A stretch of 34,870 nt of DNA, taken from assembly GCA_938085095.1 (NCBI GenBank), contig CALKEI010000088.1:1-34870 (forward strand). The letters are read 5' to 3'. The DNA comes from an uncultured Luminiphilus sp. (lineage in GTDB: Bacteria; Pseudomonadota; Gammaproteobacteria; Pseudomonadales; Halieaceae). Made by a program: the position numbers and the translations under genes. Below are positions 14,734 to 23,074 of this stretch, in pieces (position 1 is the stretch's first letter; every line of letters begins with the position of its first letter). Under the pieces are notes generated by a model. It was not told where the DNA came from and made no database searches. It saw nothing but the letters and a program-made list of their open reading frames with translations.

Positions 14734-15675
14734 ATGAAGCAGATCACGATTAGCGAAGTCGGCCCCAGAGACGGGCTGCAAAGCGTCGATACCATTTTGT
14801 CTACCGAGGGGAAGCTCACCTGGATCGAGGCAGAATATGGAGCAGGTGTTCGGGAAATCGAGGTGGGTTCGTTTGTTTCTCAAACCTTACTGCCACAGAT
14901 GGCTGATACCGCGGCAGTGGTGAAGGGCGCGCGCCGGCACACCGATTTGGTCATTGCAGTGCTCGTGCCAAATGTTCGCGGATGTGAAGCCGCTCTCGAG
15001 GCGGGTGCGCATAAAATCTCGATACCGCTCTCCCTGAGTGAAACTCATAGCCTGAAAAACGTGCGCCGCGACCATGCCCAGATGCTAGAGGAGATCGCTG
15101 CGTGCCAGGCGCTAGTGAGTCAGGTGCCTGAGGCGGACCGCCCCTGCTTTGAAGTCGGTTTAGCGACCGCATTTGGCTGCACGATTGAGGGAGCGGTGGA
15201 CGAAGCTTTTGTGATTGATATGGCGGCTCGAGTGCTGGAAATGGGGGTCGCTGAGGTCGGTTTGTCAGACACCACCGGGATGGGAAATCCGGCTCAATTG
15301 GAGCGCTTGGTGACGGGCATTTGGCAGCGTTGCGGGGAGTCTCGTCTTACCGGCGTGCATTTGCACAACACCCGTGGTCAGGGTCTGGCTAATGCCTTGC
15401 GGGCGGTCGAGCTGGGTATTACTACCCTCGACAGCTCCCTGGGCGGCCTGGGCGGCTGCCCCTTTGCTCCGGGCGCCAGTGGCAATATTGTGACCGAAGA
15501 TCTGGTCTTTATGCTCGCGTCTATGGGGTATTCAACCGGTATTGATCTAGAGGCGTTACTCGCGGTGCGCCATCAGGTGGCGGCGCTTTTGCCAGAAGAG
15601 GAATGGTTTGGTTTCACCGCCTCGGCGGGGCTGCCCAAACACTTTGAAAAGATGCCTATGCGGGAAGCCAGTTGA
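14734..15675 (+). CDS. HMG-CoA lyase-family (DRE-TIM) lyase
   Basis: A 313-residue DRE-TIM barrel lyase. Hallmarks are EVGPRDGLQ at residues 8-16, metal ligands His209 and His211 in GVHLHNTRGQG, and GLGGCPFAPGASGN at 238-251 with the active-site Cys242. An upstream in-frame ATG at 14704 lies inside the reductase gene; the ATG at 14734 follows AAAGGA and matches family N-termini. HMG-CoA lyases cleave 3-hydroxy-3-methylacyl-CoAs; a sub-branch is R-citramalyl-CoA lyase (acetyl-CoA + pyruvate). With the hydro-lyase and CoA-transferase next to it, a citramalyl-CoA-like substrate is favoured over HMG-CoA; this is inference, since no leucine-degradation partners are present. Confidence 0.9.
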   Translation: MKQITISEVGPRDGLQSVDTILSTEGKLTWIEAEYGAGVREIEVGSFVSQTLLPQMADTAAVVKGARRHTDLVIAVLVPNVRGCEAALEAGAHKISIPLSLSETHSLKNVRRDHAQMLEEIAACQALVSQVPEADRPCFEVGLATAFGCTIEGAVDEAFVIDMAARVLEMGVAEVGLSDTTGMGNPAQLERLVTGIWQRCGESRLTGVHLHNTRGQGLANALRAVELGITTLDSSLGGLGGCPFAPGASGNIVTEDLVFMLASMGYSTGIDLEALLAVRHQVAALLPEEEWFGFTASAGLPKHFEKMPMREAS

Positions 15676-15676
15676 G

Positions 15677-17122
15677 ATGACGGCGTCGATGTTACCGGTT
15701 CGTAATCCGCGAACCGGTGAATATGATTACGAGATTCCGGTCACTTCGGCCGATGACATTAATTCGATTACTGCCGACTTGCGCGCGGCGCAAATGCAGT
15801 GGTCAACCCTTGGCGCGGAGGGGCGCGCCGAAGTCCTCAACCGTTTTGCCGATTCAATGACGACCGAGATGGGGCCCCTTGCGCAGGCGCTGTCAGCGGA
15901 TACCGGTCGCACCACATTTGCACAGTTTGAGGCGATGAAATCGGTTGAGCTGATTCGCATGTGGGCGGAACGCGCTGGCCCTATTCTGCAAGACCTGGCG
16001 GGCTCAGGTCAGTCGGGACAGGTCCCCGCGGTGCACTATCAGCACCGCTTGATTCCTTACCCAGTGGTCGCGGTGATCAGCCCCTGGAACGTTCCTTTAT
16101 TGCTCGCCATGATCGACAGCCTGGCGGCACTGGCCGCAGGATGTGCGGTCTTGCTGAAGCCCTCAGAGGTGACGCCGCGATTTGTTGCGCCGCTGCAGCG
16201 CGCGCTTGATGCAGTTCCCGAGCTTGCGGCGGTGCTGCACATCGTGACGGGCGGACCGGACACGGGTAAGGCGATGATCGAAGAGGTGGACGCGGTCTGT
16301 TTTACTGGCAGCGTGAAGACAGGACGGCAAGTGAGCCAGCAAGCTGCAGCGTGCTTTATTCCCGCGTTTTTGGAGCTGGGAGGCAAGGACCCTGCCGTTA
16401 TTTTGCCCGACGCAGATGTGCCTCTGGCAGCCCGCGCGATTATCCGCAGCGCGATTGGTATGACGGGTCAGGCTTGTCAGTCGCTGGAGCGAGTTTACTG
16501 TCACGAGAGTATTTCAGAGACAGTAACCGAAGAGCTCCTCAGGCAGCTAAGCGAGCTCTCGCTCACCTGTTCTGAAGATGGCGCCGGCGACATTGCGCCG
16601 CTGATTTTTGAGCGGCAGGTGAACATTATTCAAGCTCAGGTCGACGACGCACTGGCCAAGGGCGCGACCTGCCTGCTGGGCGGTGAGCCCGTTCGAGCTG
16701 GCGGGGTCTGGTATCCACCGACGCTGCTGACCAACGTGAATCACACTATGTTGATCATGCAAGAGGAGACTTTTGGTCCCGTGATTCCGGTCGTAGCGTT
16801 CAGTGATGCTGACGAAGCTGTGGCGCTGGCGAATGACTCGAAGTTTGGCCTCTCAGCAGCGGTGTTCTCGACAGATTCCCGCGCCGCTATTGCCGTAGCG
16901 GAACGATTGCAGGTGGGCGCAATCAGCATTAATGACGCGTCGCTGACGGGTATTGTTAACGACGTTGAAAAGAACAGTTTCCGCTTCTCGGGCATGGGGG
17001 GGTCGCGCATGGGCCCTGCCGGGCTGATCCGTTTTGTGCGCAAGCGCGCACTGCTCATACAGACTGATGAGCCTGCTCGGGTGCAGCTATTTTCAGATAC
17101 AGCACTCTCAAATACACCATAG
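15677..17122 (+). CDS. NAD(P)-dependent aldehyde dehydrogenase
   Basis: A 481-residue aldehyde dehydrogenase. Catalytic and structural residues are visible: Asn138 (SPWNVP), Lys161 (LLKPSE), FTGSVKTG at 209-216 (cofactor loop), general base Glu233 (LELGGKDP) and nucleophile Cys267 (GQACQSLERVY), then EETFGPV. The in-frame ATG at 15608 lies inside the lyase gene; the ATG at 15677, two bases after the lyase stop, is the sensible start and gives a normal family N-terminus (VRNPRTGE). It oxidises an aldehyde to an acid. Its position suggests processing of a side-chain aldehyde or a cleavage product; the substrate cannot be read from sequence. Confidence 0.93.
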   Translation: MTASMLPVRNPRTGEYDYEIPVTSADDINSITADLRAAQMQWSTLGAEGRAEVLNRFADSMTTEMGPLAQALSADTGRTTFAQFEAMKSVELIRMWAERAGPILQDLAGSGQSGQVPAVHYQHRLIPYPVVAVISPWNVPLLLAMIDSLAALAAGCAVLLKPSEVTPRFVAPLQRALDAVPELAAVLHIVTGGPDTGKAMIEEVDAVCFTGSVKTGRQVSQQAAACFIPAFLELGGKDPAVILPDADVPLAARAIIRSAIGMTGQACQSLERVYCHESISETVTEELLRQLSELSLTCSEDGAGDIAPLIFERQVNIIQAQVDDALAKGATCLLGGEPVRAGGVWYPPTLLTNVNHTMLIMQEETFGPVIPVVAFSDADEAVALANDSKFGLSAAVFSTDSRAAIAVAERLQVGAISINDASLTGIVNDVEKNSFRFSGMGGSRMGPAGLIRFVRKRALLIQTDEPARVQLFSDTALSNTP

Positions 17123-17133
17123 GAGATAGCGTC

Positions 17134-17421
17134 ATGACGATGGTATGGGTCGATCTTAAGCCGGGGGAAGAGGGCTGCCAGCCTATTCTCGATTTTCTCA
17201 GCGGCATCTTGCCGGACACGCGGAGCTTCGACGGGTGCCAGGATTTAAAGGTCTATATAGAAGGCGACGGTGAAGGCATTGTCTTTATCGAGTATTGGGA
17301 CAGTGCTGAGCATTATCAGCGTTACCTGAGCTGGCGAACAGAAACTGGTGTGTTGAATCAGCTCGTCGACATGCTGGCAGCGCCGCCGGTTATTCGCATC
17401 GCCGAGGATTCAGGTATCTGA
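17134..17421 (+). CDS. Small dimeric alpha/beta-barrel (ABM-like) protein
   Basis: A 95-residue protein with the size and strand-helix pattern of the antibiotic-biosynthesis-monooxygenase (ABM)/EthD superfamily: an N-terminal strand MVWVDLKPGEEG, a mid-protein VFIEYWDSAEHYQRYLSWR and a C-terminal strand. The YWDS-x-x-x-Y/F pattern is common in these proteins. The start follows AGGAG. It is the last gene of the 13716 operon, eleven bases after the aldehyde dehydrogenase. Some members are cofactor-free oxygenases, and others isomerases or binding proteins; none of these can be chosen here. Confidence 0.7.
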   Translation: MTMVWVDLKPGEEGCQPILDFLSGILPDTRSFDGCQDLKVYIEGDGEGIVFIEYWDSAEHYQRYLSWRTETGVLNQLVDMLAAPPVIRIAEDSGI

Positions 17422-17429
17422 TACAAAAC

Positions 17430-17445
17430 CTCGCCGAATGGCGAG
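17430..17445 (-). terminator. Putative intrinsic terminator of the acyl-CoA dehydrogenase operon
   Basis: A six-base perfect stem, CTCGCC/GGCGAG, with a four-base loop. Read on the minus strand it is followed by GTTTTG, a short U-run, and it lies about 50 bases beyond the stop of the minus-strand gene at 17498. It also sits just after the convergent plus-strand stop at 17421, so it may act in both directions, although the plus side lacks a U-tract. Confidence 0.45.
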
Positions 17446-17497
17446 CGGCACGGTGCTGATCATTGGCGCGTGGGTGGGCTTGCGTATTGCTTGATGA

Positions 17498-18775
17498 TCA
17501 GGACACGAAGCCATAGAGCACCCCTGCGATTTTCCGCAGCTGAATTTCTTCTGCACCTTCGGTGATTCGATAGCGCCGGTGGTGACGGTAGATATGTTCA
17601 AACGGTTTGTGGCGGGAATACCCCATACCACCATGAAATTGCATGGCGGTATCGGCTGCATTACAGACCAATCTGTTAGCCCGGTAGTTGCACATTGACA
17701 CTTTGTCGGTCAGCTTTTTTGCGACATCCACTTTATCCATTTGATCCATTTGCGCCGCCGTTTTATAAATTAATAGACGTAGCATTTCGGCTTCGGTCTG
17801 CAGCTCTACCAGCGGAAACTGAATCCCTTGATTGGCTGATAGCGGTTTGCCGAACGGTGCGCGTTTCTGCGTATAGGAAAAGGTCTCATCGAGGCAGTAT
17901 TGAGCGGCCCCAAGGGACGAGGCAGCTTGGCGGATACGGCTCTCGTGAACAAAGTGCATGGCGACTTTAAGCCCCTGCTCGACATCCCCCAGCACGTCCC
18001 TGTCGGGGACAAAGACCTCATTTAGAGTGCAGTGGGGATGGTCGGTAGGCATATTAAAGGTCCAAAGATACTCCCCGATCTGAAAGCCCTCGGCCTGGGT
18101 CGAGGCAACAAAACAGCCAATACCCCGGGGGCTACCGTCTTCTCCTGAGTGGCGCGCGAAGACCATAACGTGACTGGCCTTATGCAAACCGGTTGTCCAC
18201 ATTTTTTCGCCGGTAATCGACCAACCTTCCACGCCCTCTTTCGTCGTTCGCTCGGCGCGGGTTTCCATCCAGGTCGCATCCGATCCGTGGGCAGCTTCAG
18301 TGAGGCCAAAGCACCAGCCCAGCTCACCTTGCAAGAGCGGCTCCATCCATCGGTCTTGCTGATCCGCCGTGCCAAAATCGCGCAGCATCATCGGAGTCAT
18401 CAGATTGCCGACGATCGAGGTTTCGTTTTGTAGGTCGTTATGTAACCCAAGACCTTTGGCGGCGAGGTGCTCACGAATCCGAGCCATGGCGAGATTACTG
18501 CCACCCTGGCCCCCGAATTCTTCCGGTAGGGCGTAGCGAAAGTGACCTGCGGCATCGGCGCGCTGGCGCATTTCCTTTAGCAATGCCTCCCAGTCTTCGC
18601 GGGGTAGGCCATCTCTGTCCCAGTCGGTTCGCGCGTGCTCTCTTCGATGGTCGAAGAAGCGGATATTGTCATCCTGCATTTCAAGGGGTTTGATCTCGCG
18701 CTCGATAAAATCATCAAGCACCAGAAGATAGTCTTCAATGGAGCGGGGAATGTCGAACAGGAAAGACTCAGTCAT
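17498..18775 (-). CDS. Acyl-CoA dehydrogenase, ACAD10/11-like (LvaC-type)
   Basis: A 425-residue acyl-CoA dehydrogenase. It has the FAD/substrate-binding segment CFGLTEAAHGSDATWMET, the WTTGLHKASHVMVFARHS strand, and the C-terminal YRITEGAEEIQLRKIAG with probable catalytic base Glu406. The long form (>400 residues with a DDNIRFFDHRREHARTDWDRDG N-terminal insertion) is typical of ACAD10/11 relatives. It is the last gene after an APH-type kinase and a DUF6285 gene on the same strand. That order matches lvaA-lvaB-lvaC, where the kinase phosphorylates a 4-hydroxyacyl-CoA and the dehydrogenase homologue converts it to the 3-hydroxyacyl-CoA via phosphate elimination. It is therefore probably not a simple beta-oxidation dehydrogenase. 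A 95-base gap separates it from the DUF6285 gene. Confidence 0.88.
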   Translation of the reverse strand: MTESFLFDIPRSIEDYLLVLDDFIEREIKPLEMQDDNIRFFDHRREHARTDWDRDGLPREDWEALLKEMRQRADAAGHFRYALPEEFGGQGGSNLAMARIREHLAAKGLGLHNDLQNETSIVGNLMTPMMLRDFGTADQQDRWMEPLLQGELGWCFGLTEAAHGSDATWMETRAERTTKEGVEGWSITGEKMWTTGLHKASHVMVFARHSGEDGSPRGIGCFVASTQAEGFQIGEYLWTFNMPTDHPHCTLNEVFVPDRDVLGDVEQGLKVAMHFVHESRIRQAASSLGAAQYCLDETFSYTQKRAPFGKPLSANQGIQFPLVELQTEAEMLRLLIYKTAAQMDQMDKVDVAKKLTDKVSMCNYRANRLVCNAADTAMQFHGGMGYSRHKPFEHIYRHHRRYRITEGAEEIQLRKIAGVLYGFVS

Positions 18776-18870
18776 AGATTATGAGTGCCTCGTGAAAGCC
18801 TGCAGCACCGCCTTATGGTAGGGCGCAATAACGGAGTGCCTTTGTCGATAGGGTAATAGGATAGAGCGTA

Positions 18871-19281
18871 TCAAGTATCGCGTGCGCGCCATTTTTTTTC
18901 TGCAATGGCACGGCTCGCATAACGCGGGTTGTTGATGGCCGTTACCAGAAGCTGCCGGGCTTTGAGGTAGTTCATAAAATCGGTGTCTGGAGCAAGCTTT
19001 CGCTCAGCCAGTGCTCTTGCTAATCGCTGCGCAATAGTAGCCCCTGATTCGGCACCCGGCAGCCATTGTTGGGCGGCCTTGGTGTCGAGTGCAACCAAAT
19101 CCTCGTGTAGGTTTTGCTCGCGCTCGATGATGCCTAGCACATTAGCAGCGACACGCGCGTTGAACTGCTCTCGCCCCGAAAGTGCCGGTAGTGCGCTCTC
19201 CATGAGAAAGCTTTTGACGGCTCCCAGCAGCTCTAAGGACGACACGTCAGTCGGGGTACCGTTGTCGTTATCCTGTGTCAC
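18871..19281 (-). CDS. DUF6285 protein (LvaB-like accessory of the kinase)
   Basis: A 136-residue helical protein with the DUF6285 pattern: ELLGAVKSFLMESALPAL near the N-terminus, then FNARVAANVLGIIEREQNL. Starting it at GTG (19279-19281) gives a GTGA four-base overlap with the kinase stop and places GGGAAGA just upstream; the longer frame to 19293 would start at TTG. In levulinate catabolism, the small protein LvaB is needed for full activity of the LvaA kinase. The size, position and family fit such a partner here. No catalytic motif is visible. Confidence 0.75.
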   Translation of the reverse strand: MTQDNDNGTPTDVSSLELLGAVKSFLMESALPALSGREQFNARVAANVLGIIEREQNLHEDLVALDTKAAQQWLPGAESGATIAQRLARALAERKLAPDTDFMNYLKARQLLVTAINNPRYASRAIAEKKWRARDT

Positions 19282-20291
19282 GAGTCTTCCCAAGCCTCTA
19301 TCAGTAGCAGCATATCCAGTTCCGCCTCTGAGCGTCGGCGAGCAATAGCTGCGCGTTCTACATCACCGTTGCCACTGTGCCAAAGTGCGCCCATTGTTTG
19401 ACAGACCAATCCCCAGCTCAGTGCGGCAAAAATTTCCCAGTAGCGCACAGTGGTGAGTTCTGGCGCCCAACCCGCTATAGACTCGTAGCCTGCAATCAGA
19501 TCCTCATAATGACCGAAGCCGCCCACTGGCTTATCCAGGCGCCCGAATCGCCAGACATAGGCACATAAATAACCAAGGTCTTCTTCCGCCGGCCCCTGGT
19601 GAGCCAGTTCCCAATCGAGTACGCCGGCTAGTCCTTTGTCATCAATTAGTAAATTGCCGGTCCGGAAATCGCCATGAAGCAGCACGCAAGCAGCCTCCCT
19701 GGGCGCATGGTCGATCAGCCAGTTAAGGCCGAGTTGCATCACCGGAGACCCATCACCAAAAGCATGCAGTCTTTTCTGCGCGGCCCCGAACCGTTTTTCA
19801 AGCGTTGTAGGTGCCACTGTGTTGGGCAGCTGCGTGCAGTCGATCGCATGGATACGGGCCAGAGCCTCGCCGCACTGAAAGGCAAGGTGTTCCCGAGCGG
19901 CTTCGAAAGTGGCATCTGTTAGCCACCGCTGAGGAATGCTTTCACCCGGGATAAAATCCATGAGGAAAGCCTCCCCAACGGGATGCGCCGCGTCAAACAC
20001 CGCATATATCTCAGGCACTGGCACCTGCGCTGCGCTCGCAAGCTGAATCACGGCCGCCTCATCCTTTAGTGACAGACCAAGGATATTACCCTCGAGGTTG
20101 TCCACTGAATCTGCAGAGAAGGGCCTGCGCCGGAGGATCAGTGGGGTATCCCCCCAGCTGAGTCGCCAGGTCTCATTAACGGCGCCGCCAGATAGCCGGG
20201 TGAGTTGGTCGATCCGATCACCCGGCACTTTCCCTGCCAAGGGCGCACGCAAGGCGACATTGAGTTGTTCCGACAGCTTTTCGTGGGACAT
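19278..20291 (-). CDS. APH/ACAD10-type phosphotransferase (LvaA-like 4-hydroxyacyl-CoA kinase)
   Basis: A 337-residue aminoglycoside-phosphotransferase-fold kinase. The catalytic loop HGDFRTGN is at 206-213 (Asp208), with the metal-binding Asp226 in VLDWELAHQG; nucleotide-contact residues include ILRRRP near 52-57 and MDFIPGE. This subgroup is the bacterial equivalent of the kinase domain fused to human ACAD10/11, and it includes LvaA, which phosphorylates the 4-hydroxyl of 4-hydroxyvaleryl-CoA. It is translationally coupled to the DUF6285 gene. The saccharopine-dehydrogenase-like gene is 43 bases upstream in the same operon. An antibiotic-resistance role is very unlikely in this setting. Confidence 0.85.
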   Translation of the reverse strand: MSHEKLSEQLNVALRAPLAGKVPGDRIDQLTRLSGGAVNETWRLSWGDTPLILRRRPFSADSVDNLEGNILGLSLKDEAAVIQLASAAQVPVPEIYAVFDAAHPVGEAFLMDFIPGESIPQRWLTDATFEAAREHLAFQCGEALARIHAIDCTQLPNTVAPTTLEKRFGAAQKRLHAFGDGSPVMQLGLNWLIDHAPREAACVLLHGDFRTGNLLIDDKGLAGVLDWELAHQGPAEEDLGYLCAYVWRFGRLDKPVGGFGHYEDLIAGYESIAGWAPELTTVRYWEIFAALSWGLVCQTMGALWHSGNGDVERAAIARRRSEAELDMLLLIEAWEDS

Positions 20292-20334
20292 TGTTGTCTG
20301 TTCGCCTAAGACGCTATCTGGACTCGGTTTGGGG

Positions 20335-21513
20335 CTAGCCCTTCTCGATCTGGAAGGTCAAACCCGCGTGTTCCTGTAATCGTTCTATCAAGGCATCGCC
20401 CATCGCCGCGGCCGGCGTCCATATGCCACCTGAAGCCAGCTCAGGATTTTTCAATAAACAGATGGCTGCTTCAGCCAGCATTTTTGAGGTTGATCCGTAG
20501 CCCGGGTCACGGTCACCCTGAACGCTACTGATCATCAATTCGCCTTCGCTGCTCTCTCCCACAAAAATGGCATCGTAGTTGCCGTTCTCCCGCTCTTCTT
20601 TACTGGGCCCTTCGCCCGGCTTCAGGTCGCTCTTCGCTACCGAGTCATCTTTGGCAACATATTCGGCAGTCGCTTTGCCTTGATCGCCGTCGCCAGTTAG
20701 CAGCATTTCGTCGTAACAGAAATTCTCGCCGTACTGATGTCCCAGCAAATAGTTAGAGCGGTGAATATTTTTGGTGTTGATGGCTGCCATGATAAAGGGC
20801 GCACTCCAGCTTTGAAGCTCCTCGTCATACTGGGGTGTCATGCCGGCCGGTTGCTCCGGTCCGGTGAAGCCCTCGGTCAGTGCGAAGGGGTTGGTCAATA
20901 TCTGAATCAGTGCAGGGTTCGCCTTAGCTGAGGCCATTGTGGCATGCATCGAAGCGATGGTGCCGCCTGAGAACGTCCCGTTCATAGCACGCACGCGTCC
21001 TTTTACGGTGGCGAGGGGCTGGCCAGTTTTGTCAATGGCATGCTGTTGCAGCAAATAGACGCCGAGATCAAAAGGGATCGAATCAAAACCGCAGCTGTGC
21101 ACAATCCGCGCACCCGATGCTTTTGCTGCCTCGCTATAACGCGCGATGGTCTCGTGCATCCAGCTCGGTTCGCCTGATAGATCGACATAATCGGTGCCGC
21201 GCTCGGCGCACTGCTTGACGAGCGATTCACCGTAAAGTTGATAAGGCCCGACCGTCGTAATCACGACCCGGCTCGCATCGACCATTTGCGCCACGGATTC
21301 AGGGTTGTCTGCGTCAATGGCCATTAACTCTACGGAGTCGCTGATACCCATCTCGGCCCGGACCGCGGCGAGTTTTTCTAGCGATCGCCCGGCCATCGCC
21401 CATTTCAGGTCTGCGGCACTATATTCTGCTGCGAGGTATTCAGCGACGAGGCGCCCGGTGTAACCCGAAGCGCCAAAAACGACGATATCAAACGGTTTGG
21501 GTGCGGTGGTCAT
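20335..21513 (-). CDS. Saccharopine dehydrogenase-like NAD(P)-binding protein
   Basis: A 392-residue protein with an N-terminal Rossmann fold (DIVVFGASGYTGRLVAEYLA) and the later HSCGFDSIPFDLGVYLL and GTFSGGTIASM motifs that mark the saccharopine-dehydrogenase-like/trans-acting enoyl reductase family. I chose the ATG at 21511-21513 over the GTG at 21525; GGAG lies about eleven bases upstream of it. True lysine-pathway activity is improbable; relatives reduce C=C or C=N bonds of acyl or lipid substrates. It leads the operon with the kinase, DUF6285 and acyl-CoA dehydrogenase genes, and may supply or process the hydroxyacyl substrate. It diverges from the SnoaL-like gene. Confidence 0.85.
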   Translation of the reverse strand: MTTAPKPFDIVVFGASGYTGRLVAEYLAAEYSAADLKWAMAGRSLEKLAAVRAEMGISDSVELMAIDADNPESVAQMVDASRVVITTVGPYQLYGESLVKQCAERGTDYVDLSGEPSWMHETIARYSEAAKASGARIVHSCGFDSIPFDLGVYLLQQHAIDKTGQPLATVKGRVRAMNGTFSGGTIASMHATMASAKANPALIQILTNPFALTEGFTGPEQPAGMTPQYDEELQSWSAPFIMAAINTKNIHRSNYLLGHQYGENFCYDEMLLTGDGDQGKATAEYVAKDDSVAKSDLKPGEGPSKEERENGNYDAIFVGESSEGELMISSVQGDRDPGYGSTSKMLAEAAICLLKNPELASGGIWTPAAAMGDALIERLQEHAGLTFQIEKG

Positions 21514-21645
21514 GATGACAATCACTCCAGAGTGTTATTTTGTGGGGGAGCAAGGGTAACCCCTCGGCACGGCGACTGGGAAAATTTTATTACCGAGACG
21601 GCAATCACCGTTTCTTCATCGCTCCCGCATGACTATGATCGCCGT

Positions 21646-22392
21646 ATGGAGATTGATTGCATCACACGCCATACGATTGAGCGCCTTTTGGCTGCAATCG
21701 AGTCGCGTGATTTGCGTGCGATCCGCACTGTGCTCCACACAGATGTGACCTGGCAAAACGTGCCTCATCCGCCTGCCACAGGCAGGGAGGCAGTCGTGGC
21801 CCTATTGGGAAATATACTGTGCTGGTCAGACAAGGTGCAGTGGGATGTGGTGTCAGCATCAGTGAGTGGCGCCACCGGCTGGTATGAGCGGCTTGATCGA
21901 TTCTGGTTGGATGGCGAAGAGTATGCGGTTCCCTGCAATGGTGTGCTGACGGTGGACTGTCACACGCAGTCGATTATTGCGATGAAGGATTATGTTGACC
22001 TTGGCGAATGGCGCAGCAGGGTGACACCAAAATTGGCGTCACTGGCTGCCCGGCCTGCCGCGGCCGTGGTAGCGCGACATCTCAAGGCGGTTAGGGCCCT
22101 CGACCCTGTTGCGATGGCCGCAGACTACGCTCTGGGCGCAACGTTAGAACGCCCTGGTGCCCGGTACGGTGATTGGTATGCCATTGCAGATTACTTTGCG
22201 TCGGTTCCTGAACGACTGGCTGGGCGCCAGCTTATTTTGGGTGAAGTGGAAGTGGCGGGTCCCGACGCCGCGCAGGTCGTTTGGGAGGTGACTGGCGCCA
22301 CTGACTCGGTGGTCTCGGGTAGAGACCTTTTTCGGGTCAACGAGGGCAGGATTTTTCATCAGGTCACCACGCTCGATGAGGGCGATTTTTGA
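21646..22392 (+). CDS. Tandem SnoaL/NTF2-like protein
   Basis: A 248-residue protein made of two NTF2/SnoaL-like modules (about 1-120 and 130-248). The first has the typical LLAAIESRDLRAIRTVLHTDVTW helix-turn; the second, VARHLKAVRALDPVAMAADYA, is a degenerate repeat of it. The frame is open from 21532, but the upstream 38 residues are not family-like, so I start at the ATG at 21646; no clear Shine-Dalgarno supports either choice. Family members are isomerases, hydrolases, cyclases or binding proteins. It is divergent from the saccharopine-dehydrogenase-like gene with 132 bases between. Confidence 0.6.
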   Translation: MEIDCITRHTIERLLAAIESRDLRAIRTVLHTDVTWQNVPHPPATGREAVVALLGNILCWSDKVQWDVVSASVSGATGWYERLDRFWLDGEEYAVPCNGVLTVDCHTQSIIAMKDYVDLGEWRSRVTPKLASLAARPAAAVVARHLKAVRALDPVAMAADYALGATLERPGARYGDWYAIADYFASVPERLAGRQLILGEVEVAGPDAAQVVWEVTGATDSVVSGRDLFRVNEGRIFHQVTTLDEGDF

Positions 22393-22471
22393 GCTCGAGA
22401 CCAGTCCCGCTCGCGATTGGTTACCAAGTCAGTATTAGATGCGGTCTCAATGGCGGTGCGCCAAGTGCCTG

Positions 22472-22909
22472 TCAGGATGAAGCGGCTAACCAGAGCCCGG
22501 CGGCCCCGACTGTTTCGATGTTCAACTGACCTGCCAGCCCCGCTGTGCGGTGGACGCTGATTTCTGCGTACTCGGGCATTTGGATCATCTCAAGCATGGC
22601 GCCGCGGGAGGGATACATTGCGATCGCAATTTGGTCCCACAGTTCCTCGACGTCACCTAACATCAGACGCTCCACATCTGCACCGAACCCAAGGCAGCCG
22701 CCCACTTTCGGGAGCAGCTTTGCGACGCCTTTGGCATAGATTCCATAAGCTTCTCGACCGGATAGAGCGGTGTCACGTCCATCTTCGTACTCGGCGTGCT
22801 CTTTGAATTTAAGGAGATTCAACATGAATATCGCAGCGTCCGATTCCGGGGCGAGAAAGCCCTCCATCTGCTCTTGAGTGGGGATTACGGCATTGTTTAC
22901 TCGCATCAT
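22472..22909 (-). CDS. DUF1330-like protein
   Basis: A 145-residue protein with a long N-terminal arm followed by a DUF1330-like core: FMLNLLKFKEHAEY, then GREAYGIYAKGVAKLLPKVGG and MYPSRGAMLEMIQMPEY. The double ATG (22904-22909) follows GAGGAG; the second ATG has the more usual spacing. It is larger and more divergent than the DUF1330 protein at 6278-6583. It diverges from the haloalkane-dehalogenase-type gene with about 165 bases between. Function unknown. Confidence 0.75.
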   Translation of the reverse strand: MMRVNNAVIPTQEQMEGFLAPESDAAIFMLNLLKFKEHAEYEDGRDTALSGREAYGIYAKGVAKLLPKVGGCLGFGADVERLMLGDVEELWDQIAIAMYPSRGAMLEMIQMPEYAEISVHRTAGLAGQLNIETVGAAGLWLAASS

Positions 22910-23020
22910 GCGCTCCTCTTAAGGGTGTCGAGCTGTTTGTTGGCGTGGCAACCGACTGTGGCGTGGGTGGTGCTGGTGACGCTGGGCTACAGTAACTCGA
23001 TTTGACGGAGTCTATATAAT

Positions 23021-23035
23021 GGCATAATTTATGCC
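23021..23035. promoter_or_regulatory. Perfect palindrome GGCATAA-T-TTATGCC upstream of the dehalogenase-type gene
   Basis: Seven-base perfect arms around a single T lie 39 bases before the ATG at 23075, directly after a TATAAT-like hexamer (23015-23020). The position relative to this -10-like sequence would suit a repressor site. No regulator gene is adjacent, so the binding protein would be encoded elsewhere. Confidence 0.45.
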
Positions 23036-23074
23036 AACACTTCAGTCTACCTTTTCTGACGAGCGTGCAAAACC

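Noticed and set aside
19278-20291. Aminoglycoside resistance gene
   Set aside because: The APH fold is shared, but the neighbouring DUF6285 and ACAD10/11-like genes identify the acyl-CoA kinase branch.
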